Below, piece after piece: positions 45,751-54,369 of a DNA stretch of 64,000 nucleotides. The translations under genes and the position numbers were made by a program. Below the pieces are notes generated by a model. That model made no database searches and was not told the origin of the DNA. It saw only the letters and a list, made by a program, of their open reading frames with translations. Within the stretch, counting starts at the first letter, position 1, and every line of letters starts with the position of its first letter. Location of the stretch: contig NZ_JALGYW010000001.1 in assembly GCF_023111095.1 (NCBI RefSeq), positions 186,001 to 250,000 of the forward strand, written 5' to 3'. This DNA is from Maribellus sp. YY47. GTDB taxonomy: Bacteria > Bacteroidota > Bacteroidia > Bacteroidales > Prolixibacteraceae.

Positions 45751-46368
45751 ATGAAGACTTTAACAGCAACATCAGATATCGATTTTAATAAAATGGACGG
45801 TCTGGTACCAGCCATTATTCAGGATGCCGAAACTCAGAATGTATTAATGCTGGGTTTTATGAATGAAGAAGCGCTTTCGAAAACACGGGAAATTGGGAAA
45901 GTTACTTTTTTTAGCCGTACCAAAAGCCGTTTGTGGACCAAAGGAGAAGAATCGGGTAATTTCCTGAATGTGGTTTCAATGGCAGTAGATTGTGATAACG
46001 ATACCTTGCTGATTAAGGTTAATCCGGTTGGTCCGGTTTGCCACACTGGCGCTGATACCTGTTTTGAAGAGACCAACTCGGGCAACGACATTCAGTTTTT
46101 AACTTACCTGCAGGATTTTATCGACAAACGTAAAGCCGATATGCCTGAAGGTTCTTATACTACTTCGCTGTTTCAGAAAGGAACACGGAAAATTACCCAG
46201 AAAGTAGGGGAGGAAGCTGTAGAAACCATTATTGGTGCTATGGCCAACGACGATGAGAACTTCATTTATGAAGCCGGAGACTTACTTTATCACCTCATTG
46301 TTCTGCTTACTCACAAAGGATACAGGATTGAGGATATTGTAAGGGAATTAAAAAAGCGACATAAATAA
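45751..46368 (+). CDS. hisIE: Bifunctional phosphoribosyl-AMP cyclohydrolase / phosphoribosyl-ATP pyrophosphatase
   Basis: 205 residues, the fused form. N-terminal HisI (~1-115) with SRTKSRLWTKGEESGN and zinc/active-site cysteines in CDNDTLLI and CHTGADTCF; C-terminal HisE (~120-205) with FQKGTRKITQKVGEEAVETIIGA and DLLYHLIVLL. Steps 2 and 3 of histidine synthesis. Last gene of this cluster; no clear terminator follows. Confidence 0.95.
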   Translation: MKTLTATSDIDFNKMDGLVPAIIQDAETQNVLMLGFMNEEALSKTREIGKVTFFSRTKSRLWTKGEESGNFLNVVSMAVDCDNDTLLIKVNPVGPVCHTGADTCFEETNSGNDIQFLTYLQDFIDKRKADMPEGSYTTSLFQKGTRKITQKVGEEAVETIIGAMANDDENFIYEAGDLLYHLIVLLTHKGYRIEDIVRELKKRHK

Positions 46369-46437
46369 GACGCTCTTCTTTAGCTGTTTTCTCTTAACCC
46401 TGACGGTTTGGGTGGTGCCATATGTTCATAAATAGGT

Positions 46438-46476
46438 GTTGCGTAACATAGTTGCGTAACATAGTTGCAAAACATT
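46438..46476. repeat. 13-bp direct repeats GTTGCGTAACATA
   Basis: Two perfect copies (46438-46450, 46451-46463) and a third imperfect GTTGCAAAACATT (46464-46476), 84 bp upstream of the next gene. TTGCG-TAAC-like halves could be a regulator site. Confidence 0.7.
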
Positions 46477-46520
46477 GTAAATAAAGGTTTTGTGATTAGG
46501 TTTTATTGTTGGGTAGTCCG

Positions 46521-46528
46521 TAGCTTTG
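46521..46528 (+). promoter_or_regulatory. -7 element of the 46560 gene
   Basis: TAGCTTTG fits TAnnTTTG exactly, 31 bp before the ATG; no TTTG exactly 19 bp upstream. Confidence 0.5.
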
Positions 46529-46559
46529 TTATACTACTAACTTCAAAAAACAACTTTTT

Positions 46560-47240
46560 ATGGAAACACTAACCGTTTGCCCAACCAGTACGGCTACGAT
46601 CTTAGCGTGCCAGAAAATAGCCAAAACCTTTAAAGAGAACATCTACGAACTCAGTATCCTGCGTAATGAATGGGATCCTGAATACGCCACTTCACTGAAT
46701 ATCTGGATAGACGACACCATTGAAAAACACTATTCCGATAGTCTTGATTCGATAGCAGATGAACACTACAAACACTGGCACGAAGTAATGGTAGAAGGTC
46801 TCCAGCATTTAAAGGTACTGCGGGCTTCCATGAAAGTTGACTTTAAGAAAGAGAAGGAGTTCCTGAAGGAATTTTTCGATAAAACGGGTTACTCCGAGTA
46901 TTTCAGCGATGCCAAAAACGGCGATCATTTTAGCCTGTATAAATTTCTGAAGACATTTGAACGAAACCTTGATCCCGAATCAAGACGAAGAATTTCAGAG
47001 AAGGGAACAGTTGATTCGCTTTTTGATAAAATTTTGACTTGTGCCGAACGTGTCGATGAATGCGAAGATTGTTTCATGGCACTCGAAAGCGAGACAGAAC
47101 TGAATAAATACGGGAGGCAGGAAGTTGCCGGTATTTACTCCGTTATTCAGGATATTTGCAGAATCGCGATTGCCTATTACCAGTTTGATCCGGATAAGCG
47201 ATGTAAATTCAATTACTATAAGGTGCTCGTAAATTTGTAG
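46560..47240 (+). CDS. Hypothetical helical protein
   Basis: 226 residues, no signal peptide or membrane segment, predominantly helical and acidic. Many aromatic and charged residues (SLNIWIDDTIEKHYSD, HYKHWHEVMVEGLQHL), a Cys pair in DECEDCF. Not recognised. Own candidate promoter and shared bidirectional terminator with queA mark it as a single-gene unit. Confidence 0.75.
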   Translation: METLTVCPTSTATILACQKIAKTFKENIYELSILRNEWDPEYATSLNIWIDDTIEKHYSDSLDSIADEHYKHWHEVMVEGLQHLKVLRASMKVDFKKEKEFLKEFFDKTGYSEYFSDAKNGDHFSLYKFLKTFERNLDPESRRRISEKGTVDSLFDKILTCAERVDECEDCFMALESETELNKYGRQEVAGIYSVIQDICRIAIAYYQFDPDKRCKFNYYKVLVNL

Positions 47241-47262
47241 ACATTACACAGTCTTTACAGCA

Positions 47263-47309
47263 GATAAAAAAGCCGCGGTCCTTTAACGAATCGCGGCTTG
47301 CAATTTTTT
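47263..47309. terminator. Bidirectional terminator between the hypothetical gene and queA
   Basis: AGCCGCG (47271-47277) / CGCGGCT (47292-47298), 14-nt loop; a run of U follows on the minus strand (queA), and a T-run starts four bases past the stem on the plus strand. Confidence 0.8.
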
Positions 47310-47322
47310 TTGAAATTGCTTT

Positions 47323-48372
47323 TTATATAATCAGCATTGCATCTCCGTAGGTGCCAAAGCGGTAGTTTTCTTTAATCGCTGATTTGTAGGCTTCCATAAC
47401 AAAGTCGTAACCTCCGAAGGCAGCTACCATCATCAACAGCGTTGAATACGGAAGGTGGAAGTTGGTAATCATTGAATTGGCTACACTGAAATCGTAAGGA
47501 GGGAAAATAAATTTATTTGTCCATCCTTCAAATGGCTTTAGGTGTCCCTGTGTTGATACCGAACTTTCGAGCGTACGCATTACAGTGGTACCTACCGCAC
47601 ACACATTTCTCTTGTTTTCTTTTGCGTTGTTAACAATGTTGCAAGCTTCCTCGCGTATCCATATTTGTTCAGAATCCATTTTATGCTTGGTCAGGTCTTC
47701 CACATCTACACTGCGGAAATTTCCCAGACCCACATGAAGCGTGACGTAGGCAAAGTCGATTCCTTTGATCTCGAGACGTTTCATCAGTTCGCGACTAAAA
47801 TGCAAACCAGCTGTTGGCGCAGCAACAGCGCCTTCGTGCTTGGCATAAATTGTCTGGTAACGATCCTTATCTTCGGGCTGAACCTGGCGGTTGATAAACT
47901 TCGGTAGCGGAGTTTCGCCCAGACCGTAAAGTGTTTTCTTGAACTCGTCGTACGGGCCATCAAACAAAAACCGAAGGGTACGACCACGTGATGTTGTATT
48001 GTCAATTACTTCTGCTACCAGCAGATCGTCGTCACCAAAGTATAATTTATTCCCGATACGGATCTTTCTTGCAGGATCAACCAACACATCCCAAAGACGT
48101 TGTTCGCGGTTGAGTTCGCGAAGCAGGAAGACTTCGATTTCGGCGCCGGTTTTTTCCTTGTTTCCGTACAGACGGGCAGGAAAAACTTTGGTATCGTTGA
48201 AAATCATTACATCATTATCATCAAAATAGTCAAGTACATCTCTGAACAAGCGGTGTTCGATGGTACGTGTGGCCCTGTTAAGAACCATCAGTTTCGACTC
48301 ATCACGATTGTCAGCTGGATGTAAGGCAATTCTTTCCGGATTAAGGTCATACTTGAATTTTGATAATTTCAT
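47323..48372 (-). CDS. queA: S-adenosylmethionine:tRNA ribosyltransferase-isomerase
   Basis: 349 residues. Builds epoxyqueuosine on tRNA from SAM. Recognised by [47 protein letters not shown] and [20 protein letters not shown]. Last gene of the ftsX-uppP-truB-queA group, 97 bp after truB. Confidence 0.97.
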   Translation of the reverse strand: MKLSKFKYDLNPERIALHPADNRDESKLMVLNRATRTIEHRLFRDVLDYFDDNDVMIFNDTKVFPARLYGNKEKTGAEIEVFLLRELNREQRLWDVLVDPARKIRIGNKLYFGDDDLLVAEVIDNTTSRGRTLRFLFDGPYDEFKKTLYGLGETPLPKFINRQVQPEDKDRYQTIYAKHEGAVAAPTAGLHFSRELMKRLEIKGIDFAYVTLHVGLGNFRSVDVEDLTKHKMDSEQIWIREEACNIVNNAKENKRNVCAVGTTVMRTLESSVSTQGHLKPFEGWTNKFIFPPYDFSVANSMITNFHLPYSTLLMMVAAFGGYDFVMEAYKSAIKENYRFGTYGDAMLII

Positions 48373-48469
48373 ATGCTTCTTTTTTTAAGTATTTCTTTCT
48401 TAAGTGATTGACAAAAATAATACAGATTGTCAGTTTTTTTATTCAGAGTTCCGTTATACGGCTGAATTT

Positions 48470-49183
48470 TCATTTTGATTCATCTAAAGTTAAGTTTTCC
48501 AGGAAATAATTCACGTTAAATGCATCGTCCAAACCAAAATCTCCTATTCTTGTCCTTGTCAGAGCGGTTAAATATGCCCCACAATTTAAGGCTGCCCCTA
48601 TATCGCGGGCTAGTGCGCGGATATAGGTTCCTTTACCACATGTAATTCTTAATTTTATGTAAGGTAAATCAAACTGCTCTGTCTTTATTTCTTTTATAAC
48701 AATTTTTTTTGGCTGAAGTTCTAGCTCTTTCCCACTGCGGGCATAATCAAAAGCTCTCTTGCCCTTTACTTTAACTGCCGAAAATATGGGCGGTACCTGG
48801 TCGATCTCTCCAACGAAAGTTTCTAAAACTTTATTCAATAATTCCTGAGTAACGTGGCTGTAATCAGCAGTACTGTCTTCTTCGGTTTCCAGATCGAATG
48901 AAGGAGTGGTGGCCCCCAGTTTTAAGGTCGTCAGGTATTCTTTCTCCTGATACTGGATTTCTTCTATATTTTTTGTGGATTTACCTGTGCACAGGATCAT
49001 TAGTCCGGTTGCCAGGGGATCGAGTGTCCCGGCATGCCCGACTTTCAGCTTTTTAATACCAAGTTTTTGACACAGTTCGTAGCGTACTTTGTTGACCAAA
49101 TCAAACGAAGTCCAATTTAAATCTTTGTCAAACAATAAAACCTCTCCTGCAGGAAAGTCGTATTTGTTTTTAAATTCGGGCAT
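48470..49183 (-). CDS. truB: tRNA pseudouridine55 synthase
   Basis: 237 residues from the ATG at 49183. A longer frame to 49249 would begin within uppP without a normal start codon and is rejected. Catalytic Asp55 in GHAGTLDPLATG (49-60), KGTYIRALARDIG near the C-terminus. Isomerises U55 in the T-loop. Shorter than E. coli TruB, normal for Bacteroidota, without the PUA extension. Confidence 0.95.
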   Translation of the reverse strand: MPEFKNKYDFPAGEVLLFDKDLNWTSFDLVNKVRYELCQKLGIKKLKVGHAGTLDPLATGLMILCTGKSTKNIEEIQYQEKEYLTTLKLGATTPSFDLETEEDSTADYSHVTQELLNKVLETFVGEIDQVPPIFSAVKVKGKRAFDYARSGKELELQPKKIVIKEIKTEQFDLPYIKLRITCGKGTYIRALARDIGAALNCGAYLTALTRTRIGDFGLDDAFNVNYFLENLTLDESK

Positions 49184-49229
49184 ATGTAAATCTCTGTAAT
49201 TCAGAGTATTGAATTGAAATTCTCGAAAA

Positions 49230-50009
49230 TCAGGCAGCAAAGATAGCAATTACCCCAATAAGCGCGCAATAAATTGCGAAATAAATTAATTTTCCCCGTT
49301 TTACAATTTTGATCATCCAGGAGCAGGCCAGTAAACCCGAAACAAAAGCAGCAAAGAATCCGATAAGCAGGTTTTTAATCTCTGTTACTTCCAGGGTAAC
49401 ACCTTCTTTAGTAACATCATATACTAATGCGCCAAGGATGGGCAGCAATACCATTAGAAACGAAAAACGTGCAATATCTTCCTTTTTGCCTTTCAGCAAC
49501 AAACCGGTGGCGATGGTCGATCCACTTCGTGAAATGCCGGGTAAAATGGCGAGTGTTTGAGCCAGGCCAATAATAAAAGCATTTTTGTAGGTGATTTTGC
49601 CATCGCTTTTCTTTACAAAACTGGTGAGAGTGAGTAGTCCGGCAGTAACCAGCAGCATCAGTCCTACAAATAAAAGATTTCCGGTAAACAGACTTTCAAT
49701 CTGCTTTTTAAACAGCAGGCCAACAATGGCTATTGGTACAGCTGACAAAAAAAGTTTGGCGATGTACTGTGTTGATTCGTTCCATTTAAACTGGAACAAA
49801 TCTTTGCATAAAACTGCGATGTCTTTCCTGAAGACAACCAGTGTGCTTAATACAGTTGCAACATGTACAACCAACACAAAAAGCAAGTTGTTTTCTCCAT
49901 GAATTCCGAGCAAAGCATGGCCCATCTCAAGATGCCCGCTTGAGCTGATGGGTAAAAATTCTGTAAGTCCCTGGATAATTCCGAGTAAAAGTGCCTGGAG
50001 TTCGTTCAT
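49230..50009 (-). CDS. uppP: Undecaprenyl-diphosphatase
   Basis: 259 residues, about eight helices. Both active-site motifs: GLTEFLPISSSGH (14-26) and PGISRSGST (157-165). Recycles the lipid carrier for peptidoglycan and other glycans at the inner membrane. 8 bp after the DUF3098 gene. Confidence 0.97.
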   Translation of the reverse strand: MNELQALLLGIIQGLTEFLPISSSGHLEMGHALLGIHGENNLLFVLVVHVATVLSTLVVFRKDIAVLCKDLFQFKWNESTQYIAKLFLSAVPIAIVGLLFKKQIESLFTGNLLFVGLMLLVTAGLLTLTSFVKKSDGKITYKNAFIIGLAQTLAILPGISRSGSTIATGLLLKGKKEDIARFSFLMVLLPILGALVYDVTKEGVTLEVTEIKNLLIGFFAAFVSGLLACSWMIKIVKRGKLIYFAIYCALIGVIAIFAA

Positions 50010-50017
50010 CGACCTGT

Positions 50018-50275
50018 CTATTCCTCTTCTTTGGGTTTTTTCATAATGGCATAAATCTCAAAAACAAAGCCGATGAAAAGTAGAATTGGGGCCAGCGTAA
50101 TTCTGCGGAAACTGAAAATATCTTCACTAAATACATTGGGATCATGACTGCCGCCGCCTGCCATTAATATAAATCCTAATATAATGATAGCAAAGCCAAT
50201 TGCCAGCAATTTATAATTCTCCTTTCCGAGTGCGAGTCCCGCGGTATCTTTCATTTCTTTTGTTCTTTTTGCCAT
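50018..50275 (-). CDS. DUF3098 small membrane protein
   Basis: 85 residues, two hydrophobic helices (~22-42 and ~60-78) with LAIGFAIIILGFILMAGGGSHDPNVFSEDIFSFRRITLAPILLFIGF pattern and a charged tail. DUF3098 is almost confined to Bacteroidota and regularly sits between ftsX and uppP, as here. Likely works with cell-envelope synthesis or division; function not known. Confidence 0.92.
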   Translation of the reverse strand: MAKRTKEMKDTAGLALGKENYKLLAIGFAIIILGFILMAGGGSHDPNVFSEDIFSFRRITLAPILLFIGFVFEIYAIMKKPKEEE

Positions 50276-50305
50276 ATTTCAGAGGAATTGGTCGGGTAAA
50301 GATAG

Positions 50306-51184
50306 TCAATAAAATAATTCGTCAAATTTCAACCTGAGGAATTTGTTAAGCGCAAGCCAGGTCGACAGCAGTGAAATAACAAAGCCCAGTGCAAATACAA
50401 TCGCCACTACGTACAAAACAACTTGTATGTCGCTCTCCGAAATCAGTCCGTAAAGTTCTTTTTTGTAGGTGTATGCTGCTGCCAGTAAAATTATATTGGC
50501 AAGTAATGCCCCGGCGGCCCCCAAAATAATGCTTCTTTTTAGAAAAGGTTTTCGGATATAGTTTCTACTGGCTCCAACCATTTGCATGGTGTGAATGATA
50601 AACCGCTGAGAATAAATCAATAGCCGGATGGTATTGTTGATTAATCCGAAAAAGATAAAAGTCAGTAAACCGCTGACGATTAAAATGATCAAACTAATTT
50701 TCTGAACGTTGTCGTTAATTAAGGATACAAGGTTTTTCTGATAATAGACTTCCGTTACCTGCTGGTATTCGAGGAACTTTTGTTCGAGCATAATAAGGCT
50801 GTCGTTTTGCGTGTAAAGAGCATAAAGTTTTACATCGAGCGAGGCAAAAAGCGGGTTATAGCCCAGAAAGCCCGAAAAGTCTTCGCCAAGTTGGTCTGTT
50901 AATTCTTTGGCAGCGTCTTCCTTACTAATGAAACGGGTCGATTTCACGTATTCGCTGGCGTTTAGTGTTTTTTGCAGACGCAGAATCTCGGTTTCCTTTA
51001 AATTGTCTTTCAAAACCAGGGTAAATCCAATCTGCTCGCGCACGTATTCCGATAACTTGCGCGTATTTAATAAAATCAGACTTAGCAGGCCCATCAATAC
51101 CAAAACCAGTGTGATGCTTACCAGCGAAGTCATCCACGAGTTCATAAATCGCTTTTTCAATTTCCCGGGTCTTTGCTTTTTCAT
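50306..51184 (-). CDS. ftsX: Cell division permease-like protein FtsX
   Basis: 292 residues, four helices: one near residue 30, an extracytoplasmic domain (~55-165), three in the C-terminal half. FtsX regulates peptidoglycan hydrolases at the septum together with the ATPase FtsE, which is not adjacent here. The sequence LLIYSQRFIIHTMQMVGASRNYIRKPFLKRSIILGAAGALLAN is the family's conserved cytoplasmic loop and TM. First gene of its operon. Confidence 0.93.
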   Translation of the reverse strand: MKKQRPGKLKKRFMNSWMTSLVSITLVLVLMGLLSLILLNTRKLSEYVREQIGFTLVLKDNLKETEILRLQKTLNASEYVKSTRFISKEDAAKELTDQLGEDFSGFLGYNPLFASLDVKLYALYTQNDSLIMLEQKFLEYQQVTEVYYQKNLVSLINDNVQKISLIILIVSGLLTFIFFGLINNTIRLLIYSQRFIIHTMQMVGASRNYIRKPFLKRSIILGAAGALLANIILLAAAYTYKKELYGLISESDIQVVLYVVAIVFALGFVISLLSTWLALNKFLRLKFDELFY

Positions 51185-51208
51185 GCTTATTCAATCATCG
51201 GCGGTCAA

Positions 51209-51216
51209 CAAATGTA
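51209..51216 (-). promoter_or_regulatory. -7 element of ftsX
   Basis: Minus-strand TACATTTG fits TAnnTTTG exactly, 25 bp before the ATG; no good -33 match. Confidence 0.45.
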
Positions 51217-51476
51217 ATTAAATAAAAAGGCTGTTGCCGAAACATTTTGTGGTTTTATTTACATTTTTCGCTTGTATCGATAAAGGTTAACGGATAAAAG
51301 CGAGGAAGATTATTTAGAGTTGAATTTCTTGTAAGTCGGTTAATGATTTCTTTTTTACTTTCAGTATTTGTTCTCGAAAAGTGTGGATTATTAATGTTTT
51401 GAAAATCAATTAAAGGCCCGATTTGTTAATTTTGAGTGGAACCCTGCTAAGTGCATGAAAATTTGATGTTTATTTC

Positions 51477-51507
51477 TTTGGATTTCAAAAAAAAGAAAAT
51501 ACTTTTG
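51477..51507 (+). promoter_or_regulatory. Promoter of rplM-rpsI-rpsB-tsf
   Basis: TTTG (51477-51480), exactly 19 bp, TACTTTTG (51500-51507): a perfect Bacteroidota consensus promoter, fitting a highly expressed ribosomal operon. Predicted start near 51514. Confidence 0.88.
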
Positions 51508-51513
51508 CAGTCC

Positions 51514-51651
51514 CGATTATTATCCTTATTTATAAGGAGTGTAAATAATTGATTTTCTTGATGTAAGGGCGGTTGTCGAAAAATTCCGTTGAGGCAGTCA
51601 GTACCGCAGCAAGAAGATCAGAAATGTAGAATACAAAAAAAACAGTTAAAA
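51514..51651 (+). ncRNA. rplM 5' leader, candidate uL13 autoregulatory RNA
   Basis: About 138 nt of untranslated leader. It begins with a perfect hairpin CCTTA-TTTA-TAAGG (51523-51536 region) and has GCGGT (51569-51573) / ACCGC (51603-51607) closing a larger domain. Such a long leader on a ribosomal operon suggests feedback by uL13; inference. Confidence 0.4.
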
Positions 51652-52104
51652 GTGGACACACTTAGCTATAAAACAATTTCGGCGAATAAAGAAACCGTTA
51701 ACAAAGAGTGGATTCTTGTTGATGCTGAAGGACTTGTTTTGGGGCGTTTGGCCAGTGAAGTGGCAAAAATGCTAAGAGGAAAAAACAAGCCAAACTTTAC
51801 TCCGCACGTTGATTGTGGGGATAACGTAATCGTGATCAATGCTGAAAAAGTTGTATTGACCGGTAAAAAAATGAGCGACAAACAATATGTACGTCACTCA
51901 GGTTACCCGGGCGGACAACGTATTCAAAATCCTCTGGAAATTCTTGCTAAATATCCGGAGCGCCTAGTGGAAAAAGCCGTTAAAGGTATGTTGCCTAAAA
52001 ATAAACTGGGTCGCAAACTGTACGGTAACTTGCATGTAGTTATTGGTGCTGAGCACAAATATGCTGCGCAGCAACCAAAAGTTGTTGATTTAAAAACTAA
52101 ATAA
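51652..52104 (+). CDS. rplM: 50S ribosomal protein uL13
   Basis: 150 residues from a GTG start at 51652 ([15 protein letters not shown] is the family N-terminus; a longer frame from a TTG at 51589 would encode an unrelated 21-residue extension). HSGYPGG and [14 protein letters not shown] are uL13 motifs. rpsI follows by 5 bp. Confidence 0.96.
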   Translation: MDTLSYKTISANKETVNKEWILVDAEGLVLGRLASEVAKMLRGKNKPNFTPHVDCGDNVIVINAEKVVLTGKKMSDKQYVRHSGYPGGQRIQNPLEILAKYPERLVEKAVKGMLPKNKLGRKLYGNLHVVIGAEHKYAAQQPKVVDLKTK

Positions 52105-52109
52105 ACAAG

Positions 52110-52496
52110 ATGGAAGTAATAAATTCATTAGGACGTAGAAAAACCGCAGTTGCGCGTATTTTCGTTAGCGAAGGTAAAGGTAACATTACCATCAACAAAA
52201 GGGAGCTGAAAGAATACTTTCCGTCAGAAATCCTGCAGTACATCGTATTACAACCACTGAATCTGCTTCAGGTTTCTGAAAAATACGATATCAAAGTGAA
52301 CCTCGATGGCGGTGGCCCAAAAGGACAGGCAGAAGCGCTGCGTTTGGCAATCACCCGTGCTTTAATGGAAATTGATCCTGAGTCAAGACCACAACTGAAA
52401 GCTGCCGGATTTGTTACAAGGGATCCGCGCGAAGTTGAACGTAAGAAACCAGGTCAGCCAAAAGCAAGAAAACGGTTCCAGTTCTCAAAACGTTAA
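52110..52496 (+). CDS. rpsI: 30S ribosomal protein uS9
   Basis: 128 residues: LGRRKTAVARIFV at the N-terminus, GGGPKGQAEALRLAITRAL, and the C-terminal KKPGQPKARKRFQFSKR tail that reaches the P-site tRNA. Coupled to rplM. Confidence 0.98.
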   Translation: MEVINSLGRRKTAVARIFVSEGKGNITINKRELKEYFPSEILQYIVLQPLNLLQVSEKYDIKVNLDGGGPKGQAEALRLAITRALMEIDPESRPQLKAAGFVTRDPREVERKKPGQPKARKRFQFSKR

Positions 52497-52524
52497 TATT
52501 TTTATTATTATTCACTTATATGGA

Positions 52525-52579
52525 TCTAAAACGGCTGAGATCTCCGACTTTGAGGAGCTACCCAGCGGTTGCTTTTAGA
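52525..52579 (+). ncRNA. Structured element before rpsB, candidate uS2 leader
   Basis: Nested helices: TCTAAAA (52525-52531) / TTTTAGA (52573-52579); GGCTG (52533-52537) / CAGC (52563-52566); CTCC (52542-52545) / GGAG (52554-52557). The 3' side of the middle helix is followed by a GGTTGC internal loop. It ends 19 nt before the rpsB ATG, in the only sizeable gap of this operon. Proposed binding site for uS2; inference. Confidence 0.6.
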
Positions 52580-52598
52580 ACATAGAAAAAGTAAAAAG

Positions 52599-53390
52599 AT
52601 GCCAAGAACAAATTTTCAAGATTTATTGGAAGCAGGTGCACATTTTGGTCACCTGAAAAGAAAGTGGAATCCCAACATGGAGCCTTATATCTTCATGGAG
52701 AAAAACGGTATCCACATTATCGATCTGCAAAAAACAGTTGTAAAAATTGACGAATCAGCGGCAGCCATTAAGCAAATTGCAAAATCGGGCCGTAAAGTTT
52801 TGTTTGTTGCAACAAAAAAGCAAGCCAAAGAATTGGTGGGCGATTTGGTAAAAGGTGTAGGAATGCCTTATGTAACTGAACGCTGGCCCGGAGGTATGCT
52901 TACGAACTTCCCGACTATCCGTAAAGCGGTGAAAAAAATGATCTCCATCGACAAAATGATGAAAGACACCAGTTGGGATAACCTTTCAAAACGTGAAAAA
53001 TTGCAGATCACAAGGCAGCGTGCCAAACTGGAAAAAGTTTTGGGTTCTATCTCAGATCTTACCCGTTTGCCTGCAGCCCTTTTTGTAGTTGACGTATTAA
53101 AAGAAAAAATCGCTGTTCGTGAAGCCAAAAAATTGGGTATTCCCGTGTTTGCGATCGTTGATACCAACTCAAACCCAGAAGATGTTGACTTCGTAATTCC
53201 TGCCAACGACGACGCATCTCAATCTATTAAACTGATTGTTGGAGCTATGTGCGAAGCTATCAGCGAAGGATTGGGCGAACGTAAAGTAGAGAAGGAAAAA
53301 GAAGATGCTGATGTTGCTTCCGGCAAAAAAGCAGCAAAAGCAAAAGAAGATTCAGACGATGATTTCGATGAAGATTCAGACGACGAGTAA
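52599..53390 (+). CDS. rpsB: 30S ribosomal protein uS2
   Basis: 263 residues from the ATG at 52599; a longer in-frame start at 52569 overlaps the leader structure and is rejected. LLEAGAHFGHLKRKWNPNMEPYIF, ERWPGGMLTNFPTIRKA and IPVFAIVDTNSNPEDVDFVIPANDDA are uS2 motifs. It has an acidic, Asp/Glu-rich C-terminal tail. Confidence 0.97.
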   Translation: MPRTNFQDLLEAGAHFGHLKRKWNPNMEPYIFMEKNGIHIIDLQKTVVKIDESAAAIKQIAKSGRKVLFVATKKQAKELVGDLVKGVGMPYVTERWPGGMLTNFPTIRKAVKKMISIDKMMKDTSWDNLSKREKLQITRQRAKLEKVLGSISDLTRLPAALFVVDVLKEKIAVREAKKLGIPVFAIVDTNSNPEDVDFVIPANDDASQSIKLIVGAMCEAISEGLGERKVEKEKEDADVASGKKAAKAKEDSDDDFDEDSDDE

Positions 53391-53426
53391 GGTTAACATT
53401 CTATAAACTAATAAAAAGATTTTATC

Positions 53427-54251
53427 ATGTCTTTTACAACAGCTGACGTAGTTAAACTGCGTAAAGTATCCGGAGCAGGGATGATGGATTGCAAGAATGC
53501 CCTGACTGAAGCCGACGGTAACTTTGAAAGAGCACTCGAAATTATCCGTGAAAAAGGAAAATTGATTGCAAACAAACGTGCAGACCGCGACGCTGCTGAA
53601 GGTGTTGCGCTGGCGAAAGTTACAGAAGATGGCAAATTCGGTGCATTGGTTGTACTGAACTGCGAAACCGACTTCGTAGCTAAGAACGAAAGCTTTGTTG
53701 CATTCGCTGAAAGAATTCTGAATGCAGCCCTTGAAAATAAAGTAGAAAGCCTGGAAGCCCTTAAAGCGATTGAGCTTGACGGGACTCCTATTGAAACACT
53801 GGTAACTGAACAAACCGGTGTAACAGGTGAAAAACTTGATCTTTCATACTACAAGTGTTTGAGTGATGCTGCTGTAGTTGGTTACATCCACCCTGGAAAT
53901 AAACTCGCTACAATGGTAAGTTTCAACAAAGAAGTTGAAATTCAGGTAGGAAAAGACGTTGCGATGCAGGTTGCAGCGATGGCTCCGCTTGCCGTTGACG
54001 AAAAGTCTATTCCACAGGCTGAAATTGATAAAGAACTGGCTTTTGCTAAAGAAAAATATCGTAACGAAGGTAAACCTGAGGAAATGATTGAAAAGATCGC
54101 TTTGGGTTCACTGAACAAATGGTACAAAGACGTAACGCTTTTGAACCAGACTTACGTGAAAGATGGAAAAATTTCTATCAAAGATTTTCTGAAGCAAAAT
54201 GATGGTGGATTGACAGTTACGGCTTTCGATCGCTATTCTTTGAATGCTTAA
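53427..54251 (+). CDS. tsf: Elongation factor Ts
   Basis: 274 residues. Nucleotide exchange factor for EF-Tu. N-terminal UBA-like domain with VVKLRKVSGAGMMDCKNALTEADG, the TDFVAKN motif that contacts EF-Tu, and the C-terminal core. Last gene of the operon; strong terminator 22 bp downstream. Confidence 0.98.
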   Translation: MSFTTADVVKLRKVSGAGMMDCKNALTEADGNFERALEIIREKGKLIANKRADRDAAEGVALAKVTEDGKFGALVVLNCETDFVAKNESFVAFAERILNAALENKVESLEALKAIELDGTPIETLVTEQTGVTGEKLDLSYYKCLSDAAVVGYIHPGNKLATMVSFNKEVEIQVGKDVAMQVAAMAPLAVDEKSIPQAEIDKELAFAKEKYRNEGKPEEMIEKIALGSLNKWYKDVTLLNQTYVKDGKISIKDFLKQNDGGLTVTAFDRYSLNA

Positions 54252-54273
54252 TTAAAAGCTAAAGAAATAAATG

Positions 54274-54309
54274 AAGGGGTTGTCAGTTTTTGACAACCCC
54301 TTTTTTTTA
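54274..54309 (+). terminator. Terminator of rplM-rpsI-rpsB-tsf
   Basis: AAGGGGTTGTCA (54274-54285) / TGACAACCCCTT (54291-54302), perfect 12-bp stem, 5-nt loop, eight T. Confidence 0.95.
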
Positions 54310-54310
54310 G

Positions 54311-54346
54311 AAAAAAAGCCCCCCGCCGGAGTGGCAGAAAGGCTTT
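54311..54346 (-). terminator. Terminator of the T9SS cargo gene
   Basis: Minus-strand AAAGCC (54346-54341) / GGCTTT (54320-54315) around a 20-nt GC-rich loop, then a run of U. Confidence 0.7.
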
Positions 54347-54369
54347 GTGCTATGTTGTTTGAAGCTTGC

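Larger units (their letters stand above)
51185..51651. other. Divergent control region between ftsX and rplM
   Basis: 467 bp. A TACATTTG -7 element for ftsX on the minus strand (51216-51209) gives a 20-nt leader. The rplM promoter is at 51477-51507, and the remaining ~137 bp up to 51651 is the rplM leader. The stretch 51220-51476 shows no gene. Confidence 0.7.

Noticed and set aside
52531-52540. CTGAGA of a TPP riboswitch before rpsB
   Set aside because: Only this hexamer matches; the second conserved half of the riboswitch is absent and the downstream gene is a ribosomal protein.
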